This document shows positions 1 to 9,028 of a DNA stretch of 38,305 bases, piece after piece. Under the pieces are notes generated by a model that saw only the letters and a list, made by a program, of their open reading frames with translations, was not told the origin of the DNA and made no database searches. How positions within the stretch are numbered: the stretch's first letter is position 1; each line of letters opens with the position of its first letter. The position numbers and the translations under genes are program-made. Source of the stretch: a candidate division KSB1 bacterium (GTDB taxonomy: Bacteria; Zhuqueibacterota; Zhuqueibacteria; JANLFK01; Oleimicrobiaceae); assembly GCA_034506335.1 (NCBI GenBank), contig JAPDPR010000038.1, forward strand, positions 1 to 38,305, in the 5' to 3' direction.

Positions 1-1283
1 AGAAACTTGTCGTGTACGTAGCGCTTGTCCAGAGGGTTCTTGAATACATACCAGCCATGGTCATGGTAGACACCGGACAACTTGAGTTCGTAGAAGAGAC
101 GCGGCGAGAGCATGTGGTTCAGCTGGAGGGCCCCCATGTGCGCGTCGCGGTGGGTGGCCGCCATGCCGTCCGGGTTGTACTTGAAGGCATGGTTGTAGTC
201 GTGCCACTCGTCACGATTGAGGGTGTAGAGCAGACCCACTTTCAGGTTCGCCGATGGGCGCCAGGACAGCTTGCCCATAAGGGAGAGGTTCTTGCTCCGA
301 TTCATGGGTACATACGCGCTGTCGCCGGTATGCTCAGAGTACCACAGGGCCGGGTTGTCCGACTCAAAATTACTGTAGTCGGATGGACGGAAGCGGCGGA
401 CGCCATTGAGGTGATTCTTGTTGTCTTGGTAACGAAAGTCAGCAAGGAAGGTCAAGCGGTCGCTGAACACGGGACCGCTCAGTTGCGCCTTGTAGTCCTG
501 GTTGCGCGTCAGCTCCTCATCACGAAGGCCGATGAAGATATCTTTGTGCGAGGTGAGGTAGTTGGCCAAATCCGCCGAGAGGGCGCCATGCAACTCGCTC
601 CCACCGTCCTTGGTCACGGCATTGACCACGCCACTCATTGCCCTGCCGTACTCGGCGTTGAAGGTGCCGGTGATGACCTCAAGGTCGGCAATAGCCGTGG
701 GCTCCAGGTCCACGTGGCGGCCTGAACCACCGAATGACTCGGTGACTTTCATCCCGTCCACAAGGTAGGCCACCTCGGTGAGGCGCCCGCCGCGAAAATG
801 GCCCTCCACTACCCCCGCTTGCAATCCAATGACCGCGCCCACGTTTTCCACCGGCAGGATGTCCATGAGCTCGGAAGACACATTGCGAATGGAGCTGGTC
901 TGGTCCTTCTTGATGACCACCCGCTCCGCCTGCACCACGACCTCTTTTCCCTCAAGCACGGTGGGACTGAGCCTTATCGCCACCTCTTCCGTGCGATTGA
1001 CCGAGACGTGGACATTCTGCAGGCGGACGGCTTCGTAGCCAATCATCATGGCCCGCAGGGTGTAGGTGCCGGGCGGCATGTTGAGGATAAAGAACTGCCC
1101 GTTTTCATCGGTCGCCGCCCCTCGGGCGGTGCCTTCCACCACTACGTTGACCCCTGGTAGCGGGACGCCGGTGGTGGCATCGACGACCTTGCCGACAATT
1201 TTGCCGGTAGTCTGAGCCCCTAATGGCGGTGAAAGGGCCACTGCCACCATGACGGCAAGCAACGCAACATATACACGGCGCAT
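1..1283 (-). CDS. TonB-dependent receptor, N-terminal part (cut by window edge)
   Basis: Outer-membrane active transporter; about 427 residues are present and the reading frame stays open to base 1, so the C-terminal barrel lies outside. A signal peptide (MRRVYVALLAVMVAVAL..., cleavage after LGAQ) is followed by a CarboxypepD_reg-like beta-sandwich (about 28-108, GKVVDATTGVPLPGVNV and TDENGQF), a plug domain (about 120-228, with YLVDGMKV and FNAEYGRAMSGVVNAVTK) and the first barrel strands. The ATG at 1283 has AAGGA seven bases upstream. It is the last visible gene of the minus-strand saccharolytic run, so import of oligosaccharides released by the upstream hydrolases is the likely role; this is inference from context. 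No SusD-like partner is present, and the plug is not clearly of SusC type. Family call is firm, substrate is not. Confidence 0.93.
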   Translation of the reverse strand, partial: MRRVYVALLAVMVAVALSPPLGAQTTGKIVGKVVDATTGVPLPGVNVVVEGTARGAATDENGQFFILNMPPGTYTLRAMMIGYEAVRLQNVHVSVNRTEEVAIRLSPTVLEGKEVVVQAERVVIKKDQTSSIRNVSSELMDILPVENVGAVIGLQAGVVEGHFRGGRLTEVAYLVDGMKVTESFGGSGRHVDLEPTAIADLEVITGTFNAEYGRAMSGVVNAVTKDGGSELHGALSADLANYLTSHKDIFIGLRDEELTRNQDYKAQLSGPVFSDRLTFLADFRYQDNKNHLNGVRRFRPSDYSNFESDNPALWYSEHTGDSAYVPMNRSKNLSLMGKLSWRPSANLKVGLLYTLNRDEWHDYNHAFKYNPDGMAATHRDAHMGALQLNHMLSPRLFYELKLSGVYHDHGWYVFKNPLDKRYVHDKF

Positions 1284-1373
1284 GGCTTGTTCCTTGCTTG
1301 TTACATTCTGCTTGACCCCGCGCAATCGTCCAGTGCAGGGGTTCCTCTGAGCATCCGGTGCAGCCCCCAGCCT

Positions 1374-1406
1374 GGTCAACCCCGTCGCTGGGCGACGGGG
1401 TTGACC
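1374..1406 (-). terminator. Perfect 15-bp hairpin with 3-nt loop between the CBM protein and the TonB receptor genes
   Basis: GGTCAACCCCGTCGC, loop TGG, then the exact reverse complement. It lies 30 bases beyond the stop of the 1436-4036 gene and about 90 bases before the TonB-receptor start. There is no T-run on the minus-strand 3' side, so it is not a textbook intrinsic terminator; it may attenuate transcription or protect the upstream mRNA 3' end, which would set different levels for the two genes. The stem is seen directly; the function is inferred. Confidence 0.5.
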
Positions 1407-1435
1407 ATTGTGGCTGAGCTGGAGGAGGCTGCACC

Positions 1436-4036
1436 TCAACGCATCAGCACCATCTTCTTTGCCTGCACAAAGTCACCAGCCTGCAAGCGGTAGATGTACA
1501 CACCGGAGGCCAATCCTTCGGCGTTCACCCGGACCGTGTGGGTCCCTTCCGCCATTTGCTCCTCCACAACAGTCCTCACTTTCTGCCCGAGCGGGTTGTA
1601 GAGCTCGAGCTTCACCAGGCCAGGCTTCTGGAGCGTGAAGGTGATGGCCGTCGAGGGGTTGAACGGGTTCGGGTAGTTCTGGTGCAGTTCATAGGCCACT
1701 ACCGTTGGCGCTTTTGGCTCCGGGGCAACCTCGGTGCGGACGAACATCGTGTCGCCTATCCAGGTGTAGGTCCACTCCTGGGGGTTCTGCCACTGGTGAT
1801 CGGTGCTCACTGGCGACAGGCCAAGGTTGCCCTGCCAGGTGCCGCCATCGTTGTCGTGGAAGTACAGGTCAATGGGTATGCGCATGCCACGCACCGGGTG
1901 GAAGCGCACATCGTTTTGCACTGGCAGCGCGTCCAGCGGGATCTTGGCCTCAATGACATAGTCCCTGCCGCCCAGGTCCGAGAAGTAGTAGTTCTCGTGC
2001 TCCGGGGTGTAAAGGGTGCCGCCGCCCGAGTAGTCCAAGTGGAGCCGATCCTGGACAAAGTAGATGATGTAGTCCGGCTCGGCGCCGCGCTTGATGGCGC
2101 TATGCGCGAGCCCGCGCTGGTCGTAGAGGCCGATGAAGAGCTGGAAGGCATCCTGATCCCACCAGTTCCCCGGGCCATAGAAGTAGGAATCGTCCACTAC
2201 GTCGGCAGCCACGTACAGAAAACTGTCGTCGACGGCGATGTACACGGTACCAGTCAGGTCGGCGGCGTTCTTCACGTCACCCACAGGCACGTGGTGCGTC
2301 TCCGGCGTGATGACAAACGGCATGATGCCGCTGGCATCCCACTCGCCCAGATCGCCGTCTGCCGCAAAATTGGCCGGCGGCTGCAGCGAAATGGTAGCAA
2401 TGCCCTGGGCGGTGTTGGTCGCCGGACCAGATAGCCCTAAGGCGCTCACGTTGCCCGCCGCGTCCTTGCACTCCACAGCGTAATAGTAAGTGAGCTCCTT
2501 GTCCACCAGCGGGTGGTAGAGCCAATGCGTCACCGCCTGCGTGTTCTCCGGCACTTTCGTTGCCACCACGTCCACGCCTGTGAGGTTGCCTGGGACTATC
2601 GGCTGCAGGCTGGCGTAGACGGTGTAGGTCTCGTCCTTTTCGCCTGGGACATCCTGCCACACCACCAGGTTGTAGTAGGTACCGGCCACACCGCGCACGT
2701 TGGTCGGCGCCGCAGGAGCGGTGATGTCAATGGCGGGGTGACCGGTCCAGATGTCGTCCAGGTAGACCTCCTTGCCCAGGCCGCTAGCCTGCTTAATGTT
2801 GATCTTGAGTCCGGCCACCTTGGTGCAATCCATCTCGCCCCCCTGCCACTGGTTGATGGAGGGATTCCAGCCACCGGCGAACCGGTTAAAGTCCTTGAGC
2901 GCAATCTTGACCTGCTTCCAGGTGCCGTCGTAGCCCACCGCCGCTTCTTCCAGCAGATAGATGGCGTTGTACTCGATGTCGGGCTCCACGCCCCAACCGT
3001 CTTCATCCGGATCGAACAACACCACCTCCAGCTGCCCGAGACCGGCGTTGGCCTTGATCTTGAACTGCAGGGAGTCAGTCCTCCACGAAGCCTGGAGGTT
3101 CTTCGGGGAGCTCAGGAACAGGCCCATGCCGTCGCCGATGGCCCAGTCGGCAGTTGGGGTACGCCATAGGATGGAGCGCGTGCCTGGGGTGGAGGCTTCC
3201 ACATCGGTGACCTCTGCGGAACCAGTACCGCTCCAGCCACCCCAGAGCGTCACATTGCTGGGCACATCGCGTCCATTGAAGAAGATGATCTCCACGCGTG
3301 TGGGCGAAAAGAGGGCCAGATGGTCCAGCACCACCGTTCCCGTGCACACGTCCCCTGCGCCGCTGCCGCTGATGGAAAACTCGAAGGAAAAGCCCTTGAT
3401 CTTATCCAAGTCCAAGATGTCATTGCCCTGGATGCCAGCCCACCCGGTGCGGTTGAAGGCGCCTCCACCCCACTCATCCAGGTTGGGGTCGAACCTCCCA
3501 TCCAGCAGGGGCATGGCGATGCGGTGCCAACCCGGGGCGTTGTCCAGGACGTAGTGGAAGGAGTAGTAGTACTCCGACTCCATCACGTTGTACGTCTTGA
3601 CCCCATTGGGGGAATCGCTCACGTCGTGGAGGTTGAAACGGAGGTGAACCCGTCCTGGCAGGGACTGGGGCACCTCATTGTAGTACCAGAACATCACCGA
3701 GTCGTACGCCGACCAATCGTACAGGGCATTGGAGTCGGGATTCCAGTGTTCCAGCTTCACGTAGCCGCCCCAACTCTCGATGTCGTGCACGCTGTACTCC
3801 AGGCGCATGGCCCCCGCGCCCTCTTGCACGGGATTGGGGACGTAACTGACCTTCAGCCAGCACTTGGCTGAGTCGGCGTGTTCGCTTGTCTGGTAGTGCT
3901 GCCCTCCGTGGTTGGGGAAGTAGGCCCAATAGTTAGTGTCGGCAGGCGCGGCGTCAAAGTTGTTAATCGTGTACTCCTGTGCAACCAGAAGGACGGGCGC
4001 CACCAGAAATGCCGCCACGAGCACGACTGTCTTCAT
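1436..4036 (-). CDS. Secreted multi-domain carbohydrate-binding protein with CBM9-like domain and T9SS sorting tail
   Basis: 866 residues from the ATG at 4036, which has AGGAGG eight bases upstream and opens a clear signal peptide (MKTVVLVAAFLVAPVLLVAQ). A GTG 78 bases further upstream is in frame but would bury the signal peptide. Domains: two CBM-like beta-sandwiches (about 20-250 and 255-440, each with FxFSI or LKINIK strands ending in a 'DHLALF'/'DDIWTG' strand typical of jelly-roll CBMs), an FN3-like segment (about 445-545), a CBM9-like domain (about 550-745, DGDLGEWDASG start, YVAADVVDDSYF, WWDQDAFQLFI) and a sorting tail (about 785-866, NYPNPFNPSTAITF, LGQKVRTVVEE, ending KKMVLMR). No catalytic glutamate pair was recognised. 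Probably a surface polysaccharide-binding protein, possibly doing the job of a SusD/E-type protein for the adjacent TonB receptor (inference). Confidence 0.88.
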   Translation of the reverse strand: MKTVVLVAAFLVAPVLLVAQEYTINNFDAAPADTNYWAYFPNHGGQHYQTSEHADSAKCWLKVSYVPNPVQEGAGAMRLEYSVHDIESWGGYVKLEHWNPDSNALYDWSAYDSVMFWYYNEVPQSLPGRVHLRFNLHDVSDSPNGVKTYNVMESEYYYSFHYVLDNAPGWHRIAMPLLDGRFDPNLDEWGGGAFNRTGWAGIQGNDILDLDKIKGFSFEFSISGSGAGDVCTGTVVLDHLALFSPTRVEIIFFNGRDVPSNVTLWGGWSGTGSAEVTDVEASTPGTRSILWRTPTADWAIGDGMGLFLSSPKNLQASWRTDSLQFKIKANAGLGQLEVVLFDPDEDGWGVEPDIEYNAIYLLEEAAVGYDGTWKQVKIALKDFNRFAGGWNPSINQWQGGEMDCTKVAGLKINIKQASGLGKEVYLDDIWTGHPAIDITAPAAPTNVRGVAGTYYNLVVWQDVPGEKDETYTVYASLQPIVPGNLTGVDVVATKVPENTQAVTHWLYHPLVDKELTYYYAVECKDAAGNVSALGLSGPATNTAQGIATISLQPPANFAADGDLGEWDASGIMPFVITPETHHVPVGDVKNAADLTGTVYIAVDDSFLYVAADVVDDSYFYGPGNWWDQDAFQLFIGLYDQRGLAHSAIKRGAEPDYIIYFVQDRLHLDYSGGGTLYTPEHENYYFSDLGGRDYVIEAKIPLDALPVQNDVRFHPVRGMRIPIDLYFHDNDGGTWQGNLGLSPVSTDHQWQNPQEWTYTWIGDTMFVRTEVAPEPKAPTVVAYELHQNYPNPFNPSTAITFTLQKPGLVKLELYNPLGQKVRTVVEEQMAEGTHTVRVNAEGLASGVYIYRLQAGDFVQAKKMVLMR

Positions 4037-4109
4037 AGGACAGACCTCCTGTTTTGTTGACAACACGGTGACAAGACCATATTGCTCCGCGTCAACGAAA
4101 GCTCTTCTG

Positions 4110-4179
4110 CTCACCTCCTTTCCTATCTTTTGCTCTGCCTCCCTTCAGCACTCTTGGGTTGCCGCTCTCACCTCCTTTC
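4110..4179 (-). promoter_or_regulatory. Leader with two copies of a perfect Shine-Dalgarno block
   Basis: In the 190-bp gap before the CBM protein, the minus strand carries GAAAGGAGGTGAG twice (4110-4122 and 4167-4179, 57 bp apart), a near-complete complement of the 16S 3' end. Neither is placed for the accepted start at 4036, which has its own AGGAGG. The proximal copy overlaps the GTG of an in-frame extension (start 4114). They may serve short leader peptides, act as ribosome standby sites, or be chance repeats of a purine-rich leader. Confidence 0.35.
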
Positions 4180-4226
4180 AATCCCCGCTTCAGACAAACC
4201 TCAGGTTGTCCTACCATCACTGCACT

Positions 4227-6530
4227 TCACTGAAAGTACACCCGCAACGTATCGTAAATCGCCCTCGCAGTCAAGGAGTCGATATCGTTGGGCCTCCTGC
4301 TCACGCGAAAAATGCCGTACCACTCCTCATTGGAGAAGCCATCTGGATGGGCGGAGGTGGAATATCCGCCCAGATCGTGTGACCATGGGTCGCCGGCCTT
4401 CCACCACTCGTCGGAGTAGGCCATTAACGTCCCTCCGACGCAGATCGGGGAGCGCCTCATTTCTAACCACCTGTTGCGAGCAAAAATGGCCTGCGTCTCC
4501 TCGTACTCGCACCGATTCCGATTGTCATAGGCGTCGATGCCGTATTCTGACACCCACAGGGGCTTAGCGGAAAAGGCCGAGTACGCCACAAACGTCGGTC
4601 TAAAGCCTTCGCGGTCAGGCTTGTACAGGTTCATCCCCCACAGGTCAAGATAGGGCAGATCGCTGTCGCGGGCGAGGTAGTCAGCTAATCCGATGCGCGT
4701 GCGGTCGCCGTTGGGAGTGGCCACCGGGTGGAAGCGCTCTCCTTCTTCCAGGAAAGCTGTCACCGCCAGGTCCTCGACGAGCGCGTACCACGCCCAGTTG
4801 TCGCCGTTAGTCAGGTTCTGCTCGTTACCCACTGACCAGAACAGGAGCGCCGGGTGGTCCTTGATCTCCTGCACGTACTGTTGGAACTCCTCAATGATTG
4901 CCCTACGCTCGCGTGGCGCAAAAAAGTCCGCCTCGGTTGAGACCCAAAAACCGGCCACCACCTTTATGCCGAAGGCCTGAGCCTGGTCGAGGAGCCGTCG
5001 GTCCACTTTCCCCCAAGTGCGAAGTGCGTTGCAATGCATCGCCTGGAGAAGAGGCATGTCCCTGGCGAACACGCGCTCCGGATAGATCAGGTCGCCTGTG
5101 CTGCCGATGGGCACGGGCGAATAGCCAACCCCTTTGATAAAGAACGGTTCGTAACCGGAATCGCCATCAAAGTCTACCTCCAGGCGACCATTTGCCACGC
5201 GCACCGGGCCCTGCGACAGGGGCTTCGGGATCGGGACAATTCGCTGCACAGCCAGAGTACCGGCGTTCACCTCCTCACCCCCTCGTACTTCAAGGTTCAG
5301 CGTGTCCGGCGCGTAACCAGGGCGCCACGCCCACATGCGGTATTGTCCAGCCGGAACTCTTTCAAAAAAGATTCTCCCCTGGAGGTCGCTCAAGGCTTCG
5401 CACCAGTAATCGAGGCCTTGGATGGTGCCGATCGCCGCCGGGAGCGGATTGCCCGCCTCGGTAATTGTCACTCGCACCCGGCTGACAGCCGGTTCATGGA
5501 GGCGCTGGGTGAGTGTCAAGTTATCGATCCAAAGGGTCAACGCCTTTTCCCGCCAGGCGTCGTCTGCCTTGAACTGGATTGCCTGCAGTGTGCGCAGTGC
5601 ATCTTCAATCCTTTCGCGCTGCCCCCAGCTGGGCTGGGAAAAGTCGCTGCGGAAATCGAAGCTATAGGCCTGCCACTCCCTACCCACTGCCGGAATGCGG
5701 GCGTAGAACTCGGCCCAGTCGTCCGAAGTAACGGCCGTCTTCAGAGAAACGATAAGCGGTTGCCCTTCTCCCTTGAGAGCTACTATCATTCCTTCAAAGC
5801 CTCGTGCGTCGAATGTCACTTGGTCGGTCTGGCCGAAGAGGAATCGGATCAGGGCAAAAGGGTATTGTACGGATGAACCAAGCACATAGCGAAACTGATA
5901 CGCGCGCGGGGAGCAATAGCCTCCGCTACTCGGGGGCACAACGGCCCCAGGCGCCGGAATCGTAACGGAGCCCTGGTCTTTGTGCGTCTGCCACCGCCCT
6001 TGTGGCGGGTAGACGACTCCTGAGCCGGCATGTTCGGCGTCATCCAGAAGAAGGAAAAAACGCCAGTGTCCGTCCTCTGGCCAGGCCCAGTCGTACCATT
6101 GATTGAGGTCGGGCACTGCAAGGACTCCGTCGTGGTCCATGTCCAGGGGATCGCTCGCTGCCACGGGCCCGAACCGCTGCACGAGGGCCAGGGCATCCCA
6201 CAAGTCAATTTTCCCGTCGGCATTGTTGTCACCCGCCACGAGCCTCACGTCTGCAATCATGGGCTCAAGGCCAAGTGTCAATGCCTTGCGGTACACCAGC
6301 ATGCGCGGCGCATTGACATGCAGGGCATAGCTGCCCGGACGTGGTGCATCGAGCTGGTAGAAGCCGGTGCAATCGGTGCGGGCTAGGGCATAAGATGGCA
6401 GCAGCACCACCGTGGCCTCGGCCACTGGGCGGTCGCCGGCAGTAATGACGCGTCCAGCGACCTGTCGGCCGTACAACGGCAGCCCGCCTGCAAAGAGCAC
6501 CAGGCCCACTCCTATCGCAACAGCACGCAT
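4227..6530 (-). CDS. Secreted clan GH-A (GH2-type) glycoside hydrolase with dockerin-like repeats
   Basis: 767 residues. The chosen ATG at 6530 starts a signal peptide (MRAVAIGVGLVLFAGGLPLYG) and lies inside the end of the upstream gene (19-bp overlap), suggesting translational coupling. Order: a carboxypeptidase-regulatory-like domain (about 24-98), a dockerin-like duplicated EF-hand segment (about 101-147, DNNADGKIDLWDALAL then DMDHDGVLAVPDL), a CBM-like sandwich (about 158-342), a second regulatory-like sandwich (about 350-430) and a TIM barrel (about 450-767). The barrel shows WSVGNEQ (E570, predicted acid/base) and WVSEYG (E662, predicted nucleophile), the pattern of GH2 C-terminal barrels. 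It has no sorting tail, unlike most secreted neighbours. Exact substrate is unknown; beta-glycoside cleavage is expected from fold and context. Confidence 0.86.
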   Translation of the reverse strand: MRAVAIGVGLVLFAGGLPLYGRQVAGRVITAGDRPVAEATVVLLPSYALARTDCTGFYQLDAPRPGSYALHVNAPRMLVYRKALTLGLEPMIADVRLVAGDNNADGKIDLWDALALVQRFGPVAASDPLDMDHDGVLAVPDLNQWYDWAWPEDGHWRFFLLLDDAEHAGSGVVYPPQGRWQTHKDQGSVTIPAPGAVVPPSSGGYCSPRAYQFRYVLGSSVQYPFALIRFLFGQTDQVTFDARGFEGMIVALKGEGQPLIVSLKTAVTSDDWAEFYARIPAVGREWQAYSFDFRSDFSQPSWGQRERIEDALRTLQAIQFKADDAWREKALTLWIDNLTLTQRLHEPAVSRVRVTITEAGNPLPAAIGTIQGLDYWCEALSDLQGRIFFERVPAGQYRMWAWRPGYAPDTLNLEVRGGEEVNAGTLAVQRIVPIPKPLSQGPVRVANGRLEVDFDGDSGYEPFFIKGVGYSPVPIGSTGDLIYPERVFARDMPLLQAMHCNALRTWGKVDRRLLDQAQAFGIKVVAGFWVSTEADFFAPRERRAIIEEFQQYVQEIKDHPALLFWSVGNEQNLTNGDNWAWYALVEDLAVTAFLEEGERFHPVATPNGDRTRIGLADYLARDSDLPYLDLWGMNLYKPDREGFRPTFVAYSAFSAKPLWVSEYGIDAYDNRNRCEYEETQAIFARNRWLEMRRSPICVGGTLMAYSDEWWKAGDPWSHDLGGYSTSAHPDGFSNEEWYGIFRVSRRPNDIDSLTARAIYDTLRVYFQ

Positions 6531-7288
6531 TTTCCCTTCAACTCCTGCGATGGGGTTTGCAGACGATAGAAGTAAGTCCCCGCCGGCAACCTCCGACCAG
6601 ACGCATTGACCCCTTCCCAGCTGAGGCGGCTGGTGCCCTCGGGAAGCATAAACGTCTGTGTCCACACCAGGCGCCCGGTCACGTCGTAAAGGGACCACGT
6701 CGCCTGGTTCACGCGGGTGGGGCTATTGACCACCAGGCTCGCTCGTTCAAAGCCGGGATTGGGCGAAACATAAGCCCTCAAAGCTCCGCCGCACCCGGTC
6801 TCTGTCCTTGGCACCCCGCTGGCCTGCGCAAGTGTAGCCGGGAACACGATGCAAGGCAACTCCCGCATGGTCGCGGCGATAGCAACAGGGTGGCCGGCCT
6901 TGAGACCAATGAGCGTGCCCTGTGCGCCAATGCGCATGCAGCGCAGGAGCGCCAACGTGTCTCCGTCCGCAAAGCTCACGCCGTTCGACGGGCTGCTCAG
7001 CATCAGTGCCGTAATCGAGGGCCGGGAGGCGGCATCCACTTTCCACCTCAGCCATTCAAAGCGGCTCAGCGCCACCGGCTCAATGCCCAGCACGCGCACT
7101 GCCAAAGAGTCCAATGCAAAGCGCAAATCGACGGCTATCACCTGACCGAGCCCTTTCGCACACACGGCAACAGCGAATTCACTGCCTACCGCCGGGGCCG
7201 CCGGAGTGGCAGTCAGATGTAGTTCACCGCCGCTCACGGCTGCGGCAAGCACCAGACAGAACACTGTTGTCATGAGCTCGCGGGACAT
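6512..7288 (-). CDS. Cohesin-like secreted protein with T9SS sorting tail
   Basis: 258 residues. Signal peptide (MTTVFCLVLAAAVSGG, from M1 or M6), a cohesin-like beta-sandwich (about 23-145: PAVGSEFAVAVCAKGLGQVIA..., LAVRVLGIEP, FADGDTLALLRCMRIG), a short linker, and a sorting tail (about 165-258: VSPNPGFERASLVV, YDVTGRLVWTQ, LSWEGVNASGRRLPAGTYFYRL, ending GKCVLLR). The start at 7288 lies 6 bases past the symporter stop; a second ATG at 7273 is possible. Cohesins hold dockerin-bearing enzymes, and the overlapping next gene encodes dockerin-like repeats but lacks a sorting tail, so this protein may tether that enzyme at the cell surface. The domain assignment is from pattern reading only and needs a profile search. 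Confidence 0.8.
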   Translation of the reverse strand: MSRELMTTVFCLVLAAAVSGGELHLTATPAAPAVGSEFAVAVCAKGLGQVIAVDLRFALDSLAVRVLGIEPVALSRFEWLRWKVDAASRPSITALMLSSPSNGVSFADGDTLALLRCMRIGAQGTLIGLKAGHPVAIAATMRELPCIVFPATLAQASGVPRTETGCGGALRAYVSPNPGFERASLVVNSPTRVNQATWSLYDVTGRLVWTQTFMLPEGTSRLSWEGVNASGRRLPAGTYFYRLQTPSQELKGKCVLLR

Positions 7289-7294
7289 GCCTAC

Positions 7295-8911
7295 TCACAG
7301 GAATCGCGAATAGAGAAAAAGCACGGTCACCACCAACACGATAGACATGCCCACGTTCAGCCGGTGCCAGGATCGATTGCAGTCGTTGCTCCTCCTGAGG
7401 CTCACAGGAGTCGTCCCGAAGGTGAGCCCTTCGACCTGATTGCGCGGTGGCCGCCCCGTGGCCAGACTCACCACCACCAGCACAGCCGCGGACACGACAA
7501 ACAGCACTGCGGCAAAGTGTAAGAAGTTGATTTCGGCCGCGCGCTGGAGGGGGGCGTAGTGGAGCCGGCCAGCTTTGTGCAATAGCTCCAGAACCAAGCG
7601 CGCGGCCCCCAAGAACGCACCCACCCCCAACGAGCTTATCGCCCCCTTGGCGTTCACGCGCGGCCATAGAATGCCCAAGAGGAAAACCGCCGCTATGGGC
7701 GGACTGACATATGCCTGAACACTCTGCAGGTAGATGTAGATCTGCGAGCTAATGTAACGGATGAACGGCACCCAAAGGATGCCCAGAATCACTAGCGCGG
7801 TCGTGGCCAGCCGCCCTACCAACACCAGCTCCTTCTCCCCCGCTTGGGGCCGCACCTGGCGGTAGAAATCCATGGTAAAGAGGGTGGAGCTGCTGTTGAA
7901 GCAGCTGGCCAATGAGGAAATGAGCGCCGCCAGCAGACTGGCGATGACCAGCCCCTTGAGGCCGGGCGGCAATAGATTCCCAGCCACCAGCATTGGGTAG
8001 GCCCTGTCGCCCAGGGCAGGGTCGCCCGCGAGCCCACAGGCAATAAGCCCGGGCAGCACGAGAACGAACACGGGAAGGATCTTGAGAAACCCCGCCAGGA
8101 TCGTGCCACCCCGGGCATGGTCAATGTCCTTGCCGCTGAGCACCCGTTGCACGATGTATTGGTCCGTGCACCAGTACCAAATGCCCAGGATCGGCGCGCC
8201 AAAAAGTATCCCTGTCCAGGGAAACTCCGGGTCATTGACCGGCTTGATCATGTGGAAGAAATCGGCCGGGACCTTTTGCTGCAGTGCACCCCAGCCACCC
8301 ACCTCGCGCAGGCCCAAAATGGTCAAGAGAGTCGCCCCGAGGATGAGCACGGCGGACTGGAATACGTCTACGTGCACGATGGCCTTCAGGCCCCCTGCGA
8401 CCGTGTAGATGCCCGCCACAATCACCATGACCACCGCGGACGTTGCCACGTCCCAGCCTACCACACGGTTCAACAAAAGGCTACCAGCGAACACAGTCAC
8501 TGAGATTTTGGTGAGCACATAGGCAACGATGGAGACGCTGGTCAGGTAGATGCGACTGGCGCGTCCGTAGCGACGCTCCAGGAACTCGGGCATAGTGTAC
8601 ACGCCGGAATTGAGATAGAAGGGTGCAAAGACCCAACCCAAAAGGAGGAGGATGAAACAGGCAAGCCACTCGAAATGTCCCACAGCCAGCCCTCGGCTGG
8701 AACCCGAGCCTGCCAACCCGATAAAGTGTTCGCTGGAGATGTTGGAGGCAAAGAGCGACGCCCCGATGGCGAGCCATCCCGCTTTGCGTCCCGCCAGGAA
8801 ATACTCTGCGCTCGTCTTTTCGCGGCGGGAAAAGTAGAAGGCTACCGAGAAAAGGGCCATGAAATAGACCGCAATAAGCGTCAGATCCAGCGGTACCAGA
8901 TGCCCAAACAT
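7295..8911 (-). CDS. Sodium:solute symporter (SSS family, SGLT-like)
   Basis: 538 residues, inner membrane, with about 14 hydrophobic segments. Family signatures are EYFLAGRKAGWLAIGASLFA and SNISSEHFIGLAG at the N-terminus, WYWCTDQYIVQRVLSGKD near residue 245-262, and LLAALISSLASCFNSSSTLF (about 327-345), the TM8 sodium-site region of SGLT-like members, followed by TMDFY. I chose ATG 8911 (MFGHLVPLDLTLIAVYF) because family members begin just before the first helix; an upstream in-frame ATG at 8953 adds 14 polar residues. Flanked by hydrolase genes, it most likely imports the mono- or oligosaccharides released by them with sodium. It would replace the permease that the solute-binding protein upstream lacks. 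Confidence 0.93.
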   Translation of the reverse strand: MFGHLVPLDLTLIAVYFMALFSVAFYFSRREKTSAEYFLAGRKAGWLAIGASLFASNISSEHFIGLAGSGSSRGLAVGHFEWLACFILLLLGWVFAPFYLNSGVYTMPEFLERRYGRASRIYLTSVSIVAYVLTKISVTVFAGSLLLNRVVGWDVATSAVVMVIVAGIYTVAGGLKAIVHVDVFQSAVLILGATLLTILGLREVGGWGALQQKVPADFFHMIKPVNDPEFPWTGILFGAPILGIWYWCTDQYIVQRVLSGKDIDHARGGTILAGFLKILPVFVLVLPGLIACGLAGDPALGDRAYPMLVAGNLLPPGLKGLVIASLLAALISSLASCFNSSSTLFTMDFYRQVRPQAGEKELVLVGRLATTALVILGILWVPFIRYISSQIYIYLQSVQAYVSPPIAAVFLLGILWPRVNAKGAISSLGVGAFLGAARLVLELLHKAGRLHYAPLQRAAEINFLHFAAVLFVVSAAVLVVVSLATGRPPRNQVEGLTFGTTPVSLRRSNDCNRSWHRLNVGMSIVLVVTVLFLYSRFL

Positions 8912-9028
8912 GGTGGCCTCGTGTGTCTCTCTACCCTCTACCCGCCTGCTCATGAGGCGACTGAGGTGCCTTCAACGTCTCCACTCCCTGGTCGACGATA
9001 TCCAGCCGACGGCAAAGGTCATCCACGC

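Noticed and set aside
12..725. Long plus-strand open frame at the left edge
   Set aside because: It is antisense to the TonB-receptor gene, whose translation shows clear domains; the plus-strand product has none.
1538..2434. 298-codon plus-strand open frame
   Set aside because: Antisense shadow of the CBM9/sorting-tail region in GC-rich sequence; no domain resemblance or ribosome site.
4180..4210. GG-N10-GC on the minus strand before the CBM protein gene
   Set aside because: Only the GG and GC doublets match; the TGGCAC and TTGC cores are absent.
8912..9028. Second sigma-54 promoter before the symporter gene (TGGATGACCTTTGCC on the minus strand)
   Set aside because: The GG to GC spacing is 9, not 10, and sigma-54 does not tolerate spacing changes.
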